Assembly: GCF_006438915.1 (NCBI RefSeq)
Contig: NZ_RCZE01000016.1
Coordinates: 90,468 to 154,467 of the forward strand
Source of the DNA: Pseudomonas arsenicoxydans
GTDB lineage: Bacteria > Pseudomonadota > Gammaproteobacteria > Pseudomonadales > Pseudomonadaceae
Direction of reading: 5' to 3'
Length of the DNA stretch: 64,000 nucleotides
The notes under the pieces were generated by a model that saw only the letters and a program-made list of their open reading frames with translations, was not told the origin of the DNA and did not search any database. Below are positions 8,589-17,724 of this stretch, in pieces. The position numbers and the translations under genes were made by a program. The stretch's first letter is position 1. Every line of letters starts with the position of its first letter.

Positions 8589-9386
8589 TTAACTGGCCCA
8601 CCCCGGTTTTCTTTTTTGCACAAAAGCCATCGTCCCTTCGACGCCTTCCGCCCCCGTCACCGCTTCGCTAAACCACTGCGCAGCGTCATCGAGCAACGCA
8701 TCCGACGGTTGCCCGGCACTCGCCAGCAGCAGTTTTTTAGTCGTCGCATTTGCCCCCGGCGCGCAGCACAGCACATGGGCTAGGATTTCATCGAGGCGTT
8801 CGGCCAGCGCTTGCGCGTCGTGCTCGACAAAATGCACCAGGCCCATGCGCCGCGCCTGTGTGCCGTCGAAACGTGCGGCGGTCAGCGCCAGGCGTCGGGC
8901 CTGGGTCAGGCCGATGCGCTGGACCACAAACGGGGCGATTTGCGCGGGCAACAAGCCGAGGCTGGTTTCCGGCAATCCGAACTGAGCCAGGTGATCGGCC
9001 AGGGCGACGTCACTGACGCACGCCAGACCCAGGCCACCGCCCAATACCGCGCCTTGCAGCACCGTAATCACCACTTGCGGCGCGTGTTGCACCTCTTGCA
9101 GCAGTGCGCCGAACGCCCGGTTCAACTCGCGATACGCGTCCGGGCCTTGGGCACGTGCGTTGGCCATGTCCTTGATGTCGCCACCGGCACAGAAATGCCC
9201 GCCGGCACCGCCGATCACCAAGGCCCGAACCGCTCGATCATCACGCACCGCCGCAAGGACCGCGCGCAGTTCGGCGACCATGTGCAGACTCATGGCGTTG
9301 CGACTTTCCGGGCGATTGAGGGTGATGTGCAGTACGCCGTTATGCGGCTCCAGCAGTAACGTCTGGCAATCGGGCAGGGTGCTCAT
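8589..9386 (-). CDS. atuE: Isohexenylglutaconyl-CoA hydratase
   Basis: 265 residues of the enoyl-CoA hydratase/crotonase fold. The oxyanion-hole motifs are GGHFCAGGDIKDM and GAVLGGGLGLACVSDVAL; the active-site Glu region is FGLPETSLGLLPA. In the acyclic terpene pathway it hydrates the product of geranyl-CoA carboxylase to 3-hydroxy-3-isohexenylglutaryl-CoA. Substrate assignment rests on operon context, since crotonases are hard to separate by sequence. Its start overlaps the atuD stop by four bases. Confidence 0.85.
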   Translation of the reverse strand: MSTLPDCQTLLLEPHNGVLHITLNRPESRNAMSLHMVAELRAVLAAVRDDRAVRALVIGGAGGHFCAGGDIKDMANARAQGPDAYRELNRAFGALLQEVQHAPQVVITVLQGAVLGGGLGLACVSDVALADHLAQFGLPETSLGLLPAQIAPFVVQRIGLTQARRLALTAARFDGTQARRMGLVHFVEHDAQALAERLDEILAHVLCCAPGANATTKKLLLASAGQPSDALLDDAAQWFSEAVTGAEGVEGTMAFVQKRKPGWAS

Positions 9387-10540
9387 TTCTTTTTCCCCGG
9401 CAGAATACCCATGAGTTTGCAGATGATCCCCAGCATGATTTCATCGGCGCCACCGCCAATCGACACCAGCCGCACGTCGCGGTAAGCGCGGGCCACCGGG
9501 TTGTCCCACATGAAACCCATGCCGCCCCAATATTGCAGGCAACTGTCGCTGACTTCACGGCCCAAACGCCCGGCCTTGAGCTTGGCCATGGAGGCCAGGC
9601 GGGTGACGTCCTGGCCTTTGAGGTATTGCTCGCTGGCCTGATAGACCAGCGCCCGCAGGCATTCGATTTCGGTTTGCAGCTCCGCCAGACGGAAGTGGAT
9701 CACCTGGTTGTCAATCAGAGCATTGCCGAAGGTTTTGCGTTCCTTGCAGTACTCGATGGTGCTGTCGACGCAGTATTCCAGGCCCTTGATCATGTTCGCC
9801 GCACCGAACAGGCGTTCCTCCTGGAATTGCAGCATTTGCATCATGAACCCGGCGCCTTCGTGGCCGATGCGGTTGCGTTGCGGCACACGCACATTGTCGA
9901 AAAACACCTGGGCGGTTTCCGAGCTGCGCATGCCGAGCTTGTCCAAGTGCGAACTGAGGCTGATGCCGGGTGTGTTCATCGGCACCATGATCAGCGACTT
10001 GTTGATGTGCGGTTTGTCGTCCGAGGTGTTGGCCAGCAGGCAGATGAAATCAGCGCAGGGCGAGTTGGTGATCCACATCTTGCTGCCATTGATCACGTAA
10101 TCGTCGCCGTCCTTGCGGGCGGTGGTTTTTAGCCCGGCGACGTCGGAGCCGGCACCGACTTCGGAAACGCCGATGCAGCCGACCTGTTCGCCGGTAATCG
10201 CCGGGCGCAGGAATTGCTCACGCAGTTCATCGGAGCCGAAGCGGGCGAGGGCGGGCGTGCACATGTCGGTCTGCACACCGATGGACATCGGAATGCCGCC
10301 GCAGTGGATGGTGCCGAACTCTTCGGCAGCGACGATCGAATAGCTGTAGTCCAGACCCATGCCACCGAATTTTTCCGGTTTGGAAATCCCCAGCAGGCCA
10401 AGGTCGCCGGCCTTGCGAAAGATCTCGTGGATCGGAAAACGACCGGCCTTTTCCCATTCCTCGACGTGAGGGTTGATCTCGTGATCGACGAACTGGCGAA
10501 CGGTGCGACGCAGTGCTTCGTGTTCCTGGGTGAAGATCAT
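9383..10540 (-). CDS. atuD: Citronellyl-CoA dehydrogenase
   Basis: 385 residues from ATG 10540, behind AGGAG. Typical acyl-CoA dehydrogenase order: N-terminal helices, FAD-binding middle domain (GCIGVSEVGAGSDV, KMWITNSPCADF) and C-terminal helices (CLQYWGGMGFM, GGGADEIMLG). It would oxidise citronellyl-CoA to geranyl-CoA, passing electrons to ETF. In the GGGADEIM region Gly stands where medium-chain enzymes carry the catalytic Glu. Isovaleryl-CoA dehydrogenases share this feature and place the base elsewhere. Operon position between atuC and atuE supports the call; an isovaleryl-type enzyme is the alternative. Confidence 0.87.
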   Translation of the reverse strand: MIFTQEHEALRRTVRQFVDHEINPHVEEWEKAGRFPIHEIFRKAGDLGLLGISKPEKFGGMGLDYSYSIVAAEEFGTIHCGGIPMSIGVQTDMCTPALARFGSDELREQFLRPAITGEQVGCIGVSEVGAGSDVAGLKTTARKDGDDYVINGSKMWITNSPCADFICLLANTSDDKPHINKSLIMVPMNTPGISLSSHLDKLGMRSSETAQVFFDNVRVPQRNRIGHEGAGFMMQMLQFQEERLFGAANMIKGLEYCVDSTIEYCKERKTFGNALIDNQVIHFRLAELQTEIECLRALVYQASEQYLKGQDVTRLASMAKLKAGRLGREVSDSCLQYWGGMGFMWDNPVARAYRDVRLVSIGGGADEIMLGIICKLMGILPGKKK

Positions 10541-10565
10541 TTTTATTGTTCTCCTAAAGGCCGGT

Positions 10566-12182
10566 CTAGAACCTGGCGACGCCAAAACTGTTGGCTTGCA
10601 GCGGCCGCACCTCGGCCTCGTGACAGATATCCAGCAAGTAACCGAGCAACGTCCGCGTGTCCCGCGGATCGAGCAGCCCGTCGTCCCACAGGTTGGCACT
10701 GCCGTAGAGCGCGGTGGACTGGCTGTCGAGTTTCTGCGCGGTGACCTGCTCCAGCATGTCGAGCATTTTCGGGTCCGGCACCAAACCTTCCTTGAGCTGC
10801 TTGGCCTCGGTGACGATCCGCAGCACTTTGCCGGCCTGAGCGCCACCCATCACAGCGGTGCGACTGTTGGGCCAGGCGAAGATGAACCGCGGATCAAGGC
10901 CACGGCCGCACATCGCGTAGTTGCCGGCGCCATAGGAGCCGCCGACGACAATCGTCAGTTTCGGCACCCGCGCATTCGCCACCGCTTGAATCATCTTCGC
11001 GCCGTGCTTGATCACGCCTTGCTGTTCCGATTCTGTGCCGACCATAAACCCGGTGGTGTTGTGGAAAAACAGCAGGGGCGTCTGGCCCTGGTCGCACAGC
11101 TGGATGAACTGCGCGGCCTTGCTCGCCCCCTTGGGCGTAATCGGGCCGTTGTTGCCGATGAAACCGCAGGCACGCCCCTGGATTTTCAGGTGGCCGCAGA
11201 CGGTCTGCTGATCGAACTCCGCCTTGAGTTCGAGGAAGTTCGAACCGTCGGCAATACGCGCGATGATCTCGCGCACGTCATAGGGTTTTTTCGGGTCGTC
11301 CGGGATCAGGCCCAGCAGCTCGTCGATGGGGTAGAGCGGCTCCTCCCAGCGATGTTCCGGGCGCCGGGGCAACTGATCGTTCCAAGGCAACAGGCTGACG
11401 ATCTCGCGCACCTGGCGCACGCCGTCGGCATCGTTCTCGGCCAGGTACTCGGCGGTGCCAGCGGTTTGCGCGTGCATCTCGGCGCCGCCGAGTTCTTCGT
11501 CCGTGGCGACTTCTCCGGTTGCCGCTTTCAGCAGGGGCGGGCCGGCGAGAAACAGCTTGGCCTTGCCGCGCACGACCACCACGTAATCCGACAATCCCGG
11601 CTGATAAGCGCCGCCCGCAGTGGCCGAGCCATGCACCACGGTAATCTGCGGCAATCCCATGGCTGACATCCGTGCCTGATTGGCAAAGCTGCGCGCGCCT
11701 TCGACGAAAATGTCCGCGGCGTAATTCAGGTTGGCGCCACCGCTTTCGGCGAGGGTGATCACCGGCAGTTTGTTCTCCATGGCGATCTGTTGCAGGCGCA
11801 GGGATTTTTTCAATCCGCTGGGGGAAATGGTCCCGCCCTTGATCGCGCTGTTGTTCGCCACCACCAGCACCCGCACGCCGGACACGTAACCGATCCCGGC
11901 GATCAAACCACCACCGGCCGCGCTGCCGTCCTTGTCATCGTGCAGCTTGTAGCCAGCCAGGCTCGCCAGTTCGAGGAACGGCGCGCCGGGGTCGAGCAGC
12001 AGGTTAAGGCGTTCGCGCGGCAGCAGTTGACCACGCTTGTCGAATTTCGGCTTGGCTTCGGCCGCCTTGTTCAACAGGTTCTGTTCGAGCTGGCGCACGT
12101 GCTCGATCACGGCCTGCATCGCGGCGCGGTTCTGGGCGAACTGCGCGCTGAACGGGTCCACTTGCGACTGAATCACCGGCAT
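10566..12182 (-). CDS. atuC: Geranyl-CoA carboxylase, beta (carboxyltransferase) subunit
   Basis: 538 residues, full length for the biotin-dependent carboxyltransferase beta chain. The crotonase-like halves are visible: an N-terminal acyl-CoA region (YVSGVRVLVVANN, LAESGGANL) and a C-terminal carboxybiotin region (FHNTTGFMVG, VVGGSYGAGNYAMCGR, FAWPNSRTAVMGG). It partners with AtuF to carboxylate geranyl-CoA. It differs from methylcrotonyl-CoA carboxylase mainly by context here, being flanked by atuB and atuD. It ends 25 bases before atuD. Confidence 0.88.
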   Translation of the reverse strand: MPVIQSQVDPFSAQFAQNRAAMQAVIEHVRQLEQNLLNKAAEAKPKFDKRGQLLPRERLNLLLDPGAPFLELASLAGYKLHDDKDGSAAGGGLIAGIGYVSGVRVLVVANNSAIKGGTISPSGLKKSLRLQQIAMENKLPVITLAESGGANLNYAADIFVEGARSFANQARMSAMGLPQITVVHGSATAGGAYQPGLSDYVVVVRGKAKLFLAGPPLLKAATGEVATDEELGGAEMHAQTAGTAEYLAENDADGVRQVREIVSLLPWNDQLPRRPEHRWEEPLYPIDELLGLIPDDPKKPYDVREIIARIADGSNFLELKAEFDQQTVCGHLKIQGRACGFIGNNGPITPKGASKAAQFIQLCDQGQTPLLFFHNTTGFMVGTESEQQGVIKHGAKMIQAVANARVPKLTIVVGGSYGAGNYAMCGRGLDPRFIFAWPNSRTAVMGGAQAGKVLRIVTEAKQLKEGLVPDPKMLDMLEQVTAQKLDSQSTALYGSANLWDDGLLDPRDTRTLLGYLLDICHEAEVRPLQANSFGVARF

Positions 12183-12185
12183 GGC

Positions 12186-13070
12186 TTATTCCTTGTCCTT
12201 GAGTACGTCTGGTCTGAGCACTTCTGGTAAGTAGGCGCGGTGAAAACCGTTATACGACTCACTGTTCGTCGCCTTGTGAATCGGCCACGCCCGCCCGCCC
12301 AGGCTGGCAGCGCCGTCGATGCGCAAGGTGCTGCCACTGACAAACGCCGCTGCCGGGCTGAGCAGGAACACAATCGCCGCGCTGACTTCCGATTCGGTCC
12401 CGATGCGCTTCAGCGGCACGTGTTCGCGCAAGGTCGGAATCACTGCTTTGAACGCGCCTTCGTAAGTGTCCATGCCACTGGACGCCACCCACCCCGGCGC
12501 TACCGCGTTGACCCGCACCCCGGCGTAACCCCATTCGAAGGCAGCAGTCTTGGTCAGGTTATCCATGCCCGCGCGCGCTGCGCCTGAGTGCCCCATGCCG
12601 GGCATGCCGCCCCACATGTCGGCGAGCATGTTGACGATGGCGCCGCCATGCTTGCTCATGGATTGATTGAACACTTCCCTGGCCATCAGGAAACCGCCCA
12701 CCAGATTGGTGCGGACCACGGTTTCGAAACCTTTCTGATTGATCGAGGCCAGTGGCGAAGGAAACTGCCCGCCTGCATTGTTGACCAGCCCGTGGATCGG
12801 CCCGTATTTGCGAATCAACTCGCTGACCAGATGCTTGACCGCTTCTTCCTCGCGAATATCGCAGGCGGCCCAATCCGCCTTGCCGCCGTCTTCGGCAATC
12901 TCGGCGGCGACGCTTTTCAACTTGTCGGCCTTGCGCCCGACCAGCAGCACATGCGCGCCCAGTGCTGCCAATTCATGGGCGGTGCAACGGCCGATGCCGC
13001 TGCCGCCACCGGTGACAAGGATGGTTTGTCCCGCAAACAAGTCGGCTTTGAAAATAGAATCGTAAGCCAT
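12186..13070 (-). CDS. atuB: Short-chain dehydrogenase of the acyclic terpene pathway
   Basis: 294 residues with the NAD(P)-binding glycine motif TGGGSGIGR near residue 20 and the NNAG strand. Where classical SDRs read Y-x-x-x-K, this protein has HSGAARAGMDNLTK. That is the form found in peroxisomal trans-2-enoyl-CoA reductase-like SDRs, so the catalytic residues are not canonical. Genetic work in P. aeruginosa places AtuB in citronellol/geraniol use, probably an oxidation of an alcohol or aldehyde intermediate, but its reaction is not certain. The gene lies three bases from atuC and twelve from atuA. Confidence 0.82.
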   Translation of the reverse strand: MAYDSIFKADLFAGQTILVTGGGSGIGRCTAHELAALGAHVLLVGRKADKLKSVAAEIAEDGGKADWAACDIREEEAVKHLVSELIRKYGPIHGLVNNAGGQFPSPLASINQKGFETVVRTNLVGGFLMAREVFNQSMSKHGGAIVNMLADMWGGMPGMGHSGAARAGMDNLTKTAAFEWGYAGVRVNAVAPGWVASSGMDTYEGAFKAVIPTLREHVPLKRIGTESEVSAAIVFLLSPAAAFVSGSTLRIDGAASLGGRAWPIHKATNSESYNGFHRAYLPEVLRPDVLKDKE

Positions 13071-13082
13071 GGCGGCAGTCCT

Positions 13083-14885
13083 CTAGTTGACCTGGTCGGC
13101 GATGCGTTGCGGCACCGGAATCTGGATCTCCAACAGCTGCTGGGCGAAGGCCTTGCCTTGCGGGTCGATCCGCAGGCTGGCCACGCCACCGCCGCCGAGG
13201 GCGTTCTCCAGGAGAAAATTCAGGCTGTGGGTTCCGGGCAAATACCAGCGCTCCACGCGCCCGTGAACGGGGTCGAGGACGTGGCTCATCCAGTCGACCA
13301 TGACCTCCGGTGTCAGCGCTTCGGCGATCCACGGCAGGTACTCGGGCTCGCGGGCCATGACGCCGATGTTGCTGTGATTGCCCTTGTCGCCGGAGCGGGC
13401 GACCGCGAGTTGGATCAGGGCCACGCTGGCGTCGGCGCGGTCGGTGGGCTGCGGTGGGTCGAACGGGACAGGCAAGTCATCCGGGTCGAGCACATCGACG
13501 GCGGGCGGGGTGCAGGGGTGGCGCTGGCCATTGAAATCAATGTCCAGCGTGCAGGCGGTTTTGTCGATAAGGAAGGAGAACAGCCGGATCAGCGGATACA
13601 CCGTCGGCCGCCCGCCGACGATGCCGGTCAGCCCCGGTGCCATGCCCGTTGCGGCCTGGGCGATTTCCCGGGAGAACACGATCAACGCCTGTTTGCTCGG
13701 GTGGCGCACCGCGAGTTTGATCACCACTTCGCGGCTGTCCGTGCGCTGGCCGTGGGGGCCGTAGGTGGCCTCGCTGCCGAGCAGTTCGATGTTCACTTCG
13801 CTGTAGGGCGCCCAGCCGCGCTGGCGGAAAATGTCCGAGGTCTTGTTGATGATCGCTTCGCTGACCCGACGTGCCTTGTCCACCGCATCGATGCCCGCGA
13901 TCAGGCAACTGGCAGTGCAACGGAAACCGTCCGGGTACGTCGCGCTGACCTTGTACTGACCGGTCGGCGGCAAGCCTTTGGCGCCGTGTACCTGGACCGC
14001 ATTTTTGCCCTGTTGCTGAAGTTTGACTTGAGTGAAATCGCAGACCACATCGGGCAGCAGGTAAGCCCGTGGATCGCCGATTTCATAGAGCATCTGCTCG
14101 CCGACGGTCAGTGGCGTGACCAGGCCGCCGGAGCCTTCCGGTTTGCTGACGATGAACTGGCTGTCGGCGCTGACTTCGACGATGGGGAAGCCGATGTGTT
14201 CGTAATCGGGCACTTCGCGCCAGTCGGTGAAATTACCGCCGGTGCATTGGGCGCCGCATTCGATGATGTGGCCGGCCAGCGCGGCTTGGGCCAGTTTGTC
14301 GTAGTCGTGCCAGGACCAGCCGAATTCATGCACCAGTGCCGCGCTGACCACGGCGCTGTCGACCACGCGACCGGTGATGACGATGTCTGCGCCCAGGCGC
14401 AAGGCTTCGACGATGCCCGGTGCGCCGAGGTAGGCGTTGGTCGATACGCACAGGGGCGGTAACGGCGCGCCGCTGAACATTTCATGAAGGCCAAGGCTGC
14501 TCAGCTGTTTGAATTGCGGTTGCAGGTCATCGCCCAGCAGCACGGCGATTTTCAGCGCCACGCCGGCCTTGTTGCAGGCGGCTTGCAGGGCGGCGGCGCA
14601 GGCGAGCGGGTTGACCCCTCCGGCGTTACTGATGACACGAATCTTCTGTTCGGCAAGTTGCCCCAGCAATGGGCTGAGGACTTCGATGAAGTCCCCCGCA
14701 TAGCCGGCCTGTGGGTCTTTCATCCGTGCGCCGGCCATGATCGACAGGGTGATTTCAGCCAGATAGTCGAAGACCAGGTAGTCCAGGCGTCCACCTTCCA
14801 CCAGTTGCGCGGCGGCGGTCGAGGTGTCGCCCCAGAAGGCGCTGGCGCAGCCGATGCGAATCGTTTTGGGCACAGTCAACTGCAT
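13083..14885 (-). CDS. atuA: AtuA, acyclic terpene utilisation protein (DUF1446)
   Basis: 600 residues from ATG 14885 behind GGGAGG; the longer frame to 15146 runs through the operator region. The N-terminal domain begins IRIGCASAFWGDT and contains the family stretch ISNAGGVNPLACA. The C-terminal part (LAVARSGDKGNHSNIGVMA) resembles the separate small subunit found in some homologues, so this is the fused form. It is essential for growth on citronellol in P. aeruginosa but its chemistry is unsettled. First gene of the operon, divergent from atuR, with two operators in between. Confidence 0.85.
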   Translation of the reverse strand: MQLTVPKTIRIGCASAFWGDTSTAAAQLVEGGRLDYLVFDYLAEITLSIMAGARMKDPQAGYAGDFIEVLSPLLGQLAEQKIRVISNAGGVNPLACAAALQAACNKAGVALKIAVLLGDDLQPQFKQLSSLGLHEMFSGAPLPPLCVSTNAYLGAPGIVEALRLGADIVITGRVVDSAVVSAALVHEFGWSWHDYDKLAQAALAGHIIECGAQCTGGNFTDWREVPDYEHIGFPIVEVSADSQFIVSKPEGSGGLVTPLTVGEQMLYEIGDPRAYLLPDVVCDFTQVKLQQQGKNAVQVHGAKGLPPTGQYKVSATYPDGFRCTASCLIAGIDAVDKARRVSEAIINKTSDIFRQRGWAPYSEVNIELLGSEATYGPHGQRTDSREVVIKLAVRHPSKQALIVFSREIAQAATGMAPGLTGIVGGRPTVYPLIRLFSFLIDKTACTLDIDFNGQRHPCTPPAVDVLDPDDLPVPFDPPQPTDRADASVALIQLAVARSGDKGNHSNIGVMAREPEYLPWIAEALTPEVMVDWMSHVLDPVHGRVERWYLPGTHSLNFLLENALGGGGVASLRIDPQGKAFAQQLLEIQIPVPQRIADQVN

Positions 14886-14915
14886 AGCCACCTCCCACTG
14901 AAGTGAATCGAGACT

Positions 14916-14933
14916 ACCAAGCAAGCGCTTGGT
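14916..14933. promoter_or_regulatory. AtuR operator 1
   Basis: ACCAAGCAAGCGCTTGGT is an inverted repeat (ACCAAGC-AAGC-GCTTGGT) in the atuA-atuR gap, 31 bases upstream of the atuA start. The TetR-type repressor AtuR is known in P. aeruginosa to bind two inverted repeats in this interval. Confidence 0.8.
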
Positions 14934-14958
14934 TTGTAAACTCCTGAAATATCTTCTG

Positions 14959-14976
14959 CCCGAGCGCTTGCTTGGT
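14959..14976. promoter_or_regulatory. AtuR operator 2
   Basis: The reverse complement of operator 1 with 16 of 18 matching bases (core AGCGCTTGCTTGGT at 14963-14976). Its start is 43 bases, about four helical turns, from that of operator 1. Confidence 0.75.
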
Positions 14977-15063
14977 TGCCCTCGCCAGCTTAAATTGCCC
15001 GCGCAACCCCCGTGTTTTGGCGGCGAGCGGCGTATTTGATTGATCGACTGTAGGAGAGAACGG

Positions 15064-15690
15064 GTGGACGAGCAAAAAGCCCTGAGGGTCATGCGCGAAT
15101 TGGTCGACATCGGCCAATTGACCGACCCGGACAGCGCCCGCGGCAAACTGCTGCAAGTGGCGGCTCACCTGTTCCGCAACAAAGGTTATGAACGCACCAC
15201 CGTGCGCGATCTGGCGGGTGCCGTGGGCATCCAGTCAGGCAGCATTTTTCATCACTTCAAAAGCAAGGACGAAATCCTTCGCGCCGTGATGGAAGAGACC
15301 ATCCGCTACAACACCGCGTTGATGCGTGCGGCCCTGGCCGAGTCCGGCAACGTCCGCGAACGGGTGCTGGCGCTGATTCGTTGCGAGTTGCAGTCGATCA
15401 TGGGCGGCAGCGGCGAGGCCATGGCGGTGCTGGTGTATGAATGGCGCTCGTTGTCCGAAGAAGGGCAGGCGCAGGTATTGGCACTGCGGGATATTTATGA
15501 AGAGCTCTGGCTGCAGGTGTTGGGCGAAGCCAAGGATGCGGGTTTCATTCGCGGCGATGTGTTCATCACGCGGCGTTTCCTCACGGGCGCGTTGTCCTGG
15601 ACCACCACCTGGTTTCGCGCTGGCGGCAGCATGAGCCTTGATCAATTGGCCGAGGAAGCCTTGATTCTCGTACTGGAAGAAAAACAATAA
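15064..15690 (+). CDS. atuR: TetR-family repressor of the atu operon
   Basis: 208 residues from GTG 15064, chosen because TAGGAGAG lies at 15051-15058; the TTG at 15040 has no ribosome site. The N-terminal helix-turn-helix is clear (TTVRDLAGAVGIQSGSIFHHF), followed by an all-helical ligand domain with several Trp residues suited to a hydrophobic acyl-CoA ligand. It is divergent from atuA, with two copies of an 18-base operator between. Homologues repress atuABCDEF and release on binding pathway intermediates; the presence of matching operators makes the same role likely. Confidence 0.9.
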   Translation: MDEQKALRVMRELVDIGQLTDPDSARGKLLQVAAHLFRNKGYERTTVRDLAGAVGIQSGSIFHHFKSKDEILRAVMEETIRYNTALMRAALAESGNVRERVLALIRCELQSIMGGSGEAMAVLVYEWRSLSEEGQAQVLALRDIYEELWLQVLGEAKDAGFIRGDVFITRRFLTGALSWTTTWFRAGGSMSLDQLAEEALILVLEEKQ

Positions 15691-15782
15691 GGTTGTGCCA
15701 ATCTAAGGAAACTGGCTAAGTGGCCGAAACCGCCTAGCTTGATTGCATTGATGCGTATTTTTTTGGGGAGTGGGTTGTTTTG

Positions 15783-16577
15783 ATGTCTTCGCCAATCAGG
15801 ACGGCTTCGCGGCTTTTGCTGACGTCGCTTGCGGCGCTCTGGGTATTGCCGTCCCACGCTGCACAACTGGTGCGAGTGGGTGCGGCGCATTTTCCGCCCT
15901 ACACCATTCGCCCGGAAACCGGTGTCGACACCGGCCTGCTGCCACAGTTGGTCGAGGCTTTGAATCGCGAGCAAAGCGATTATCAGTTTGTCCTGGTGCC
16001 CACTTCCATTCCCCGGCGCTTTGGTGATTTCAAGCAGGGCCGGGTCGACATGGCGATTTTCGAAAACCCGGATTGGGGGTGGAAGGACATTCCTCACACC
16101 AGCGTCGATATGGGGCTTGAAGACGCCGAGATTTTCGTCGCGCAACGCCTGCCGGATCGACAGCAGAACTATTTTGTCGACCTCACCGGCAAGCGCCTGG
16201 CCCTGTTCAGCGGCTATCACTACGAATTCGCCAACTTCAATGCCGACCCGAAATTCCTCGCGCAAAACTACAACGCGACGCTGACCTATTCCCACGACAG
16301 CAACTTGCTGATGGTGCTGCGCGGGCGGGCCGACATTGCTCTGGTGACGCGCTCTTATCTGAGCGATTACCTGCTGCGTAACGAGAAAGTCGCCGATCAA
16401 CTGCTGGTGTCCCAGCGCATCGATCAGGTCTATCACCACTACGCCATCCTGCGTCCCTCCGCGCCTATCACGGGCGAAGCGTTCAGCAAATTGCTGGAAG
16501 GACTGCGCGACAACGGCCAGATGCTGAAGATTTTCGATCCGTACAAAATCGCCGTGGTGCCGGTGCCGCGAACCTGA
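15783..16577 (+). CDS. Periplasmic amino-acid-type substrate-binding protein
   Basis: 264 residues with a Sec signal peptide ending near SHAA (residues 1-27), then an SBP_bac_3 fold: VRVGAAHFPPYTI, the QGRVDMAIFENP segment and a second lobe with GRADIALVTRS. No permease or ATPase gene is adjacent, so it is an orphan binding protein that may share a transporter or act as a sensor accessory. It stands between atuR and the pvdYII-like gene, whose promoter starts 31 bases after its stop. The ligand cannot be named. Confidence 0.78.
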   Translation: MSSPIRTASRLLLTSLAALWVLPSHAAQLVRVGAAHFPPYTIRPETGVDTGLLPQLVEALNREQSDYQFVLVPTSIPRRFGDFKQGRVDMAIFENPDWGWKDIPHTSVDMGLEDAEIFVAQRLPDRQQNYFVDLTGKRLALFSGYHYEFANFNADPKFLAQNYNATLTYSHDSNLLMVLRGRADIALVTRSYLSDYLLRNEKVADQLLVSQRIDQVYHHYAILRPSAPITGEAFSKLLEGLRDNGQMLKIFDPYKIAVVPVPRT

Positions 16578-16607
16578 TATCACACAGCAGTATTTACACA
16601 GTTGTCT

Positions 16608-16631
16608 TAAATTTCCGGCCCCGACTCACGT
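16608..16631 (+). promoter_or_regulatory. PvdS (iron-starvation sigma) promoter of the acetyltransferase gene
   Basis: TAAAT at 16608-16612, exactly 16 bases, then CGT at 16629-16631, the full iron-starvation box used by PvdS. It lies 40 bases upstream of the start codon at 16672. Confidence 0.82.
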
Positions 16632-16671
16632 CACATCGTTGAACTGTCGACGATTAACGTGAGCCCGACCC

Positions 16672-17685
16672 ATGCCCGATTTGAATGACCTGACTGTGCT
16701 GGCCCTGCCAACCGAAGGGCCGCTTGTAGCCGATGAAACCGAAAACCGCCTGCACCTCAGCCTGCAAGGCCAGCCGTTGATTCAGCTGCGCCTGACCCGT
16801 GAGCCCGAGTTACAGGTGCAAGTGGAAGAGCACTTTGGCCAACCTCTCGGACAGGGCATCCGGACCGCCTGTTATTGGCTGTTTGCCCGTGATCCTGCTT
16901 GCCAGCGCCTGACTTGGCAATTCGACGAAATTCCCACCGATGCACTGCTCAGCGGCTTGCTGATTCCCAGCGAAATCGTCGGCCAGTATCACTGTTTGCG
17001 TACTCTGTTCTGGCAAATACCTCAGCCATGGCTGGGCGAATCGCAGACCGTCAGTTATCCGCAGCATCGGGTCATCAGCAACGGCAAGCGTCATCCGCTG
17101 CGACCACCGAAGCCGCAGGGCGAAGTGTATCGGCGCTTTGATGTGCGCCTCGGTGCCTGGGTTTCCCTGCGCACAGTGAACATTGAATTGGACCTGGAGC
17201 GTTTCAATCGCTGGCAGAACAGCCCGCGTGTGGCGAGTTTCTGGCAGGAGGAGGGCAGTCTCGACCAGCATCGAGACTACCTGGACAAACTGGCGGTGGA
17301 CCCGCACACGCTGACCCTGATCGGCTGTTTCGATGATCAGCCGTTTGCCTATTTCGAAGCGTATTGGGCCAGGGAAGATCGCATCGCGCCGTTCTATGAC
17401 GTCGATGATTACGACCGTGGCATCCACATGCTGGTGGGTGAGGAAAACCACCGGGGGCCGTACAAAGTGGCGAGTTGGTTATCGGCGCTGGTGCATTACC
17501 TGTTTCTTGACGACCCGCGCACGCAACGGGTGGTGGCCGAGCCTCGCGCTGATAACGCGAAGATGATCGGGTATATGCAGGGGCGGGGTTTTTACTGCGA
17601 GAAGGAGTTTGATTTCCCGCATAAGCGCGCGGCGTTGATGGTGGTGGGGCGGGAGCGGTTTTTTGATCGGTGTGCGTTGGCTTGA
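16672..17685 (+). CDS. pvdYII: IucB-like acetyltransferase, probable N5-hydroxyornithine acetylase of pyoverdine synthesis
   Basis: 337 residues. The C-terminal 190 residues are an IucB/AlcB/MbtK-type GNAT domain (ASFWQEEGSLDQHRDYL, YFEAYWAREDRIAPFYD, DYDRGIHMLVGEENHRGP, EPRADNAKMIGYMQGRGF); the N-terminal 150 are less conserved. IucB-type enzymes acetylate N-hydroxylated amines of siderophores. A perfect PvdS promoter precedes it and pvdS-pvdL follow, the same neighbourhood as pvdY in P. aeruginosa. This suggests it makes acetyl-hydroxyornithine for the pyoverdine peptide. The hydroxylase (pvdA) and the NRPS using the product are not in the window. Confidence 0.75.
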   Translation: MPDLNDLTVLALPTEGPLVADETENRLHLSLQGQPLIQLRLTREPELQVQVEEHFGQPLGQGIRTACYWLFARDPACQRLTWQFDEIPTDALLSGLLIPSEIVGQYHCLRTLFWQIPQPWLGESQTVSYPQHRVISNGKRHPLRPPKPQGEVYRRFDVRLGAWVSLRTVNIELDLERFNRWQNSPRVASFWQEEGSLDQHRDYLDKLAVDPHTLTLIGCFDDQPFAYFEAYWAREDRIAPFYDVDDYDRGIHMLVGEENHRGPYKVASWLSALVHYLFLDDPRTQRVVAEPRADNAKMIGYMQGRGFYCEKEFDFPHKRAALMVVGRERFFDRCALA

Positions 17686-17724
17686 TGCTTAAGGTTCAAG
17701 ATCTGCAGCGGTTTTGAGTCCGCC

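Noticed and set aside
12588..14462. A 624-codon open frame on the plus strand opposite atuA/atuB
   Set aside because: It is antisense to clearly coding genes and has low-complexity His/Gly/Asp-rich composition typical of shadows of GC-rich coding DNA.
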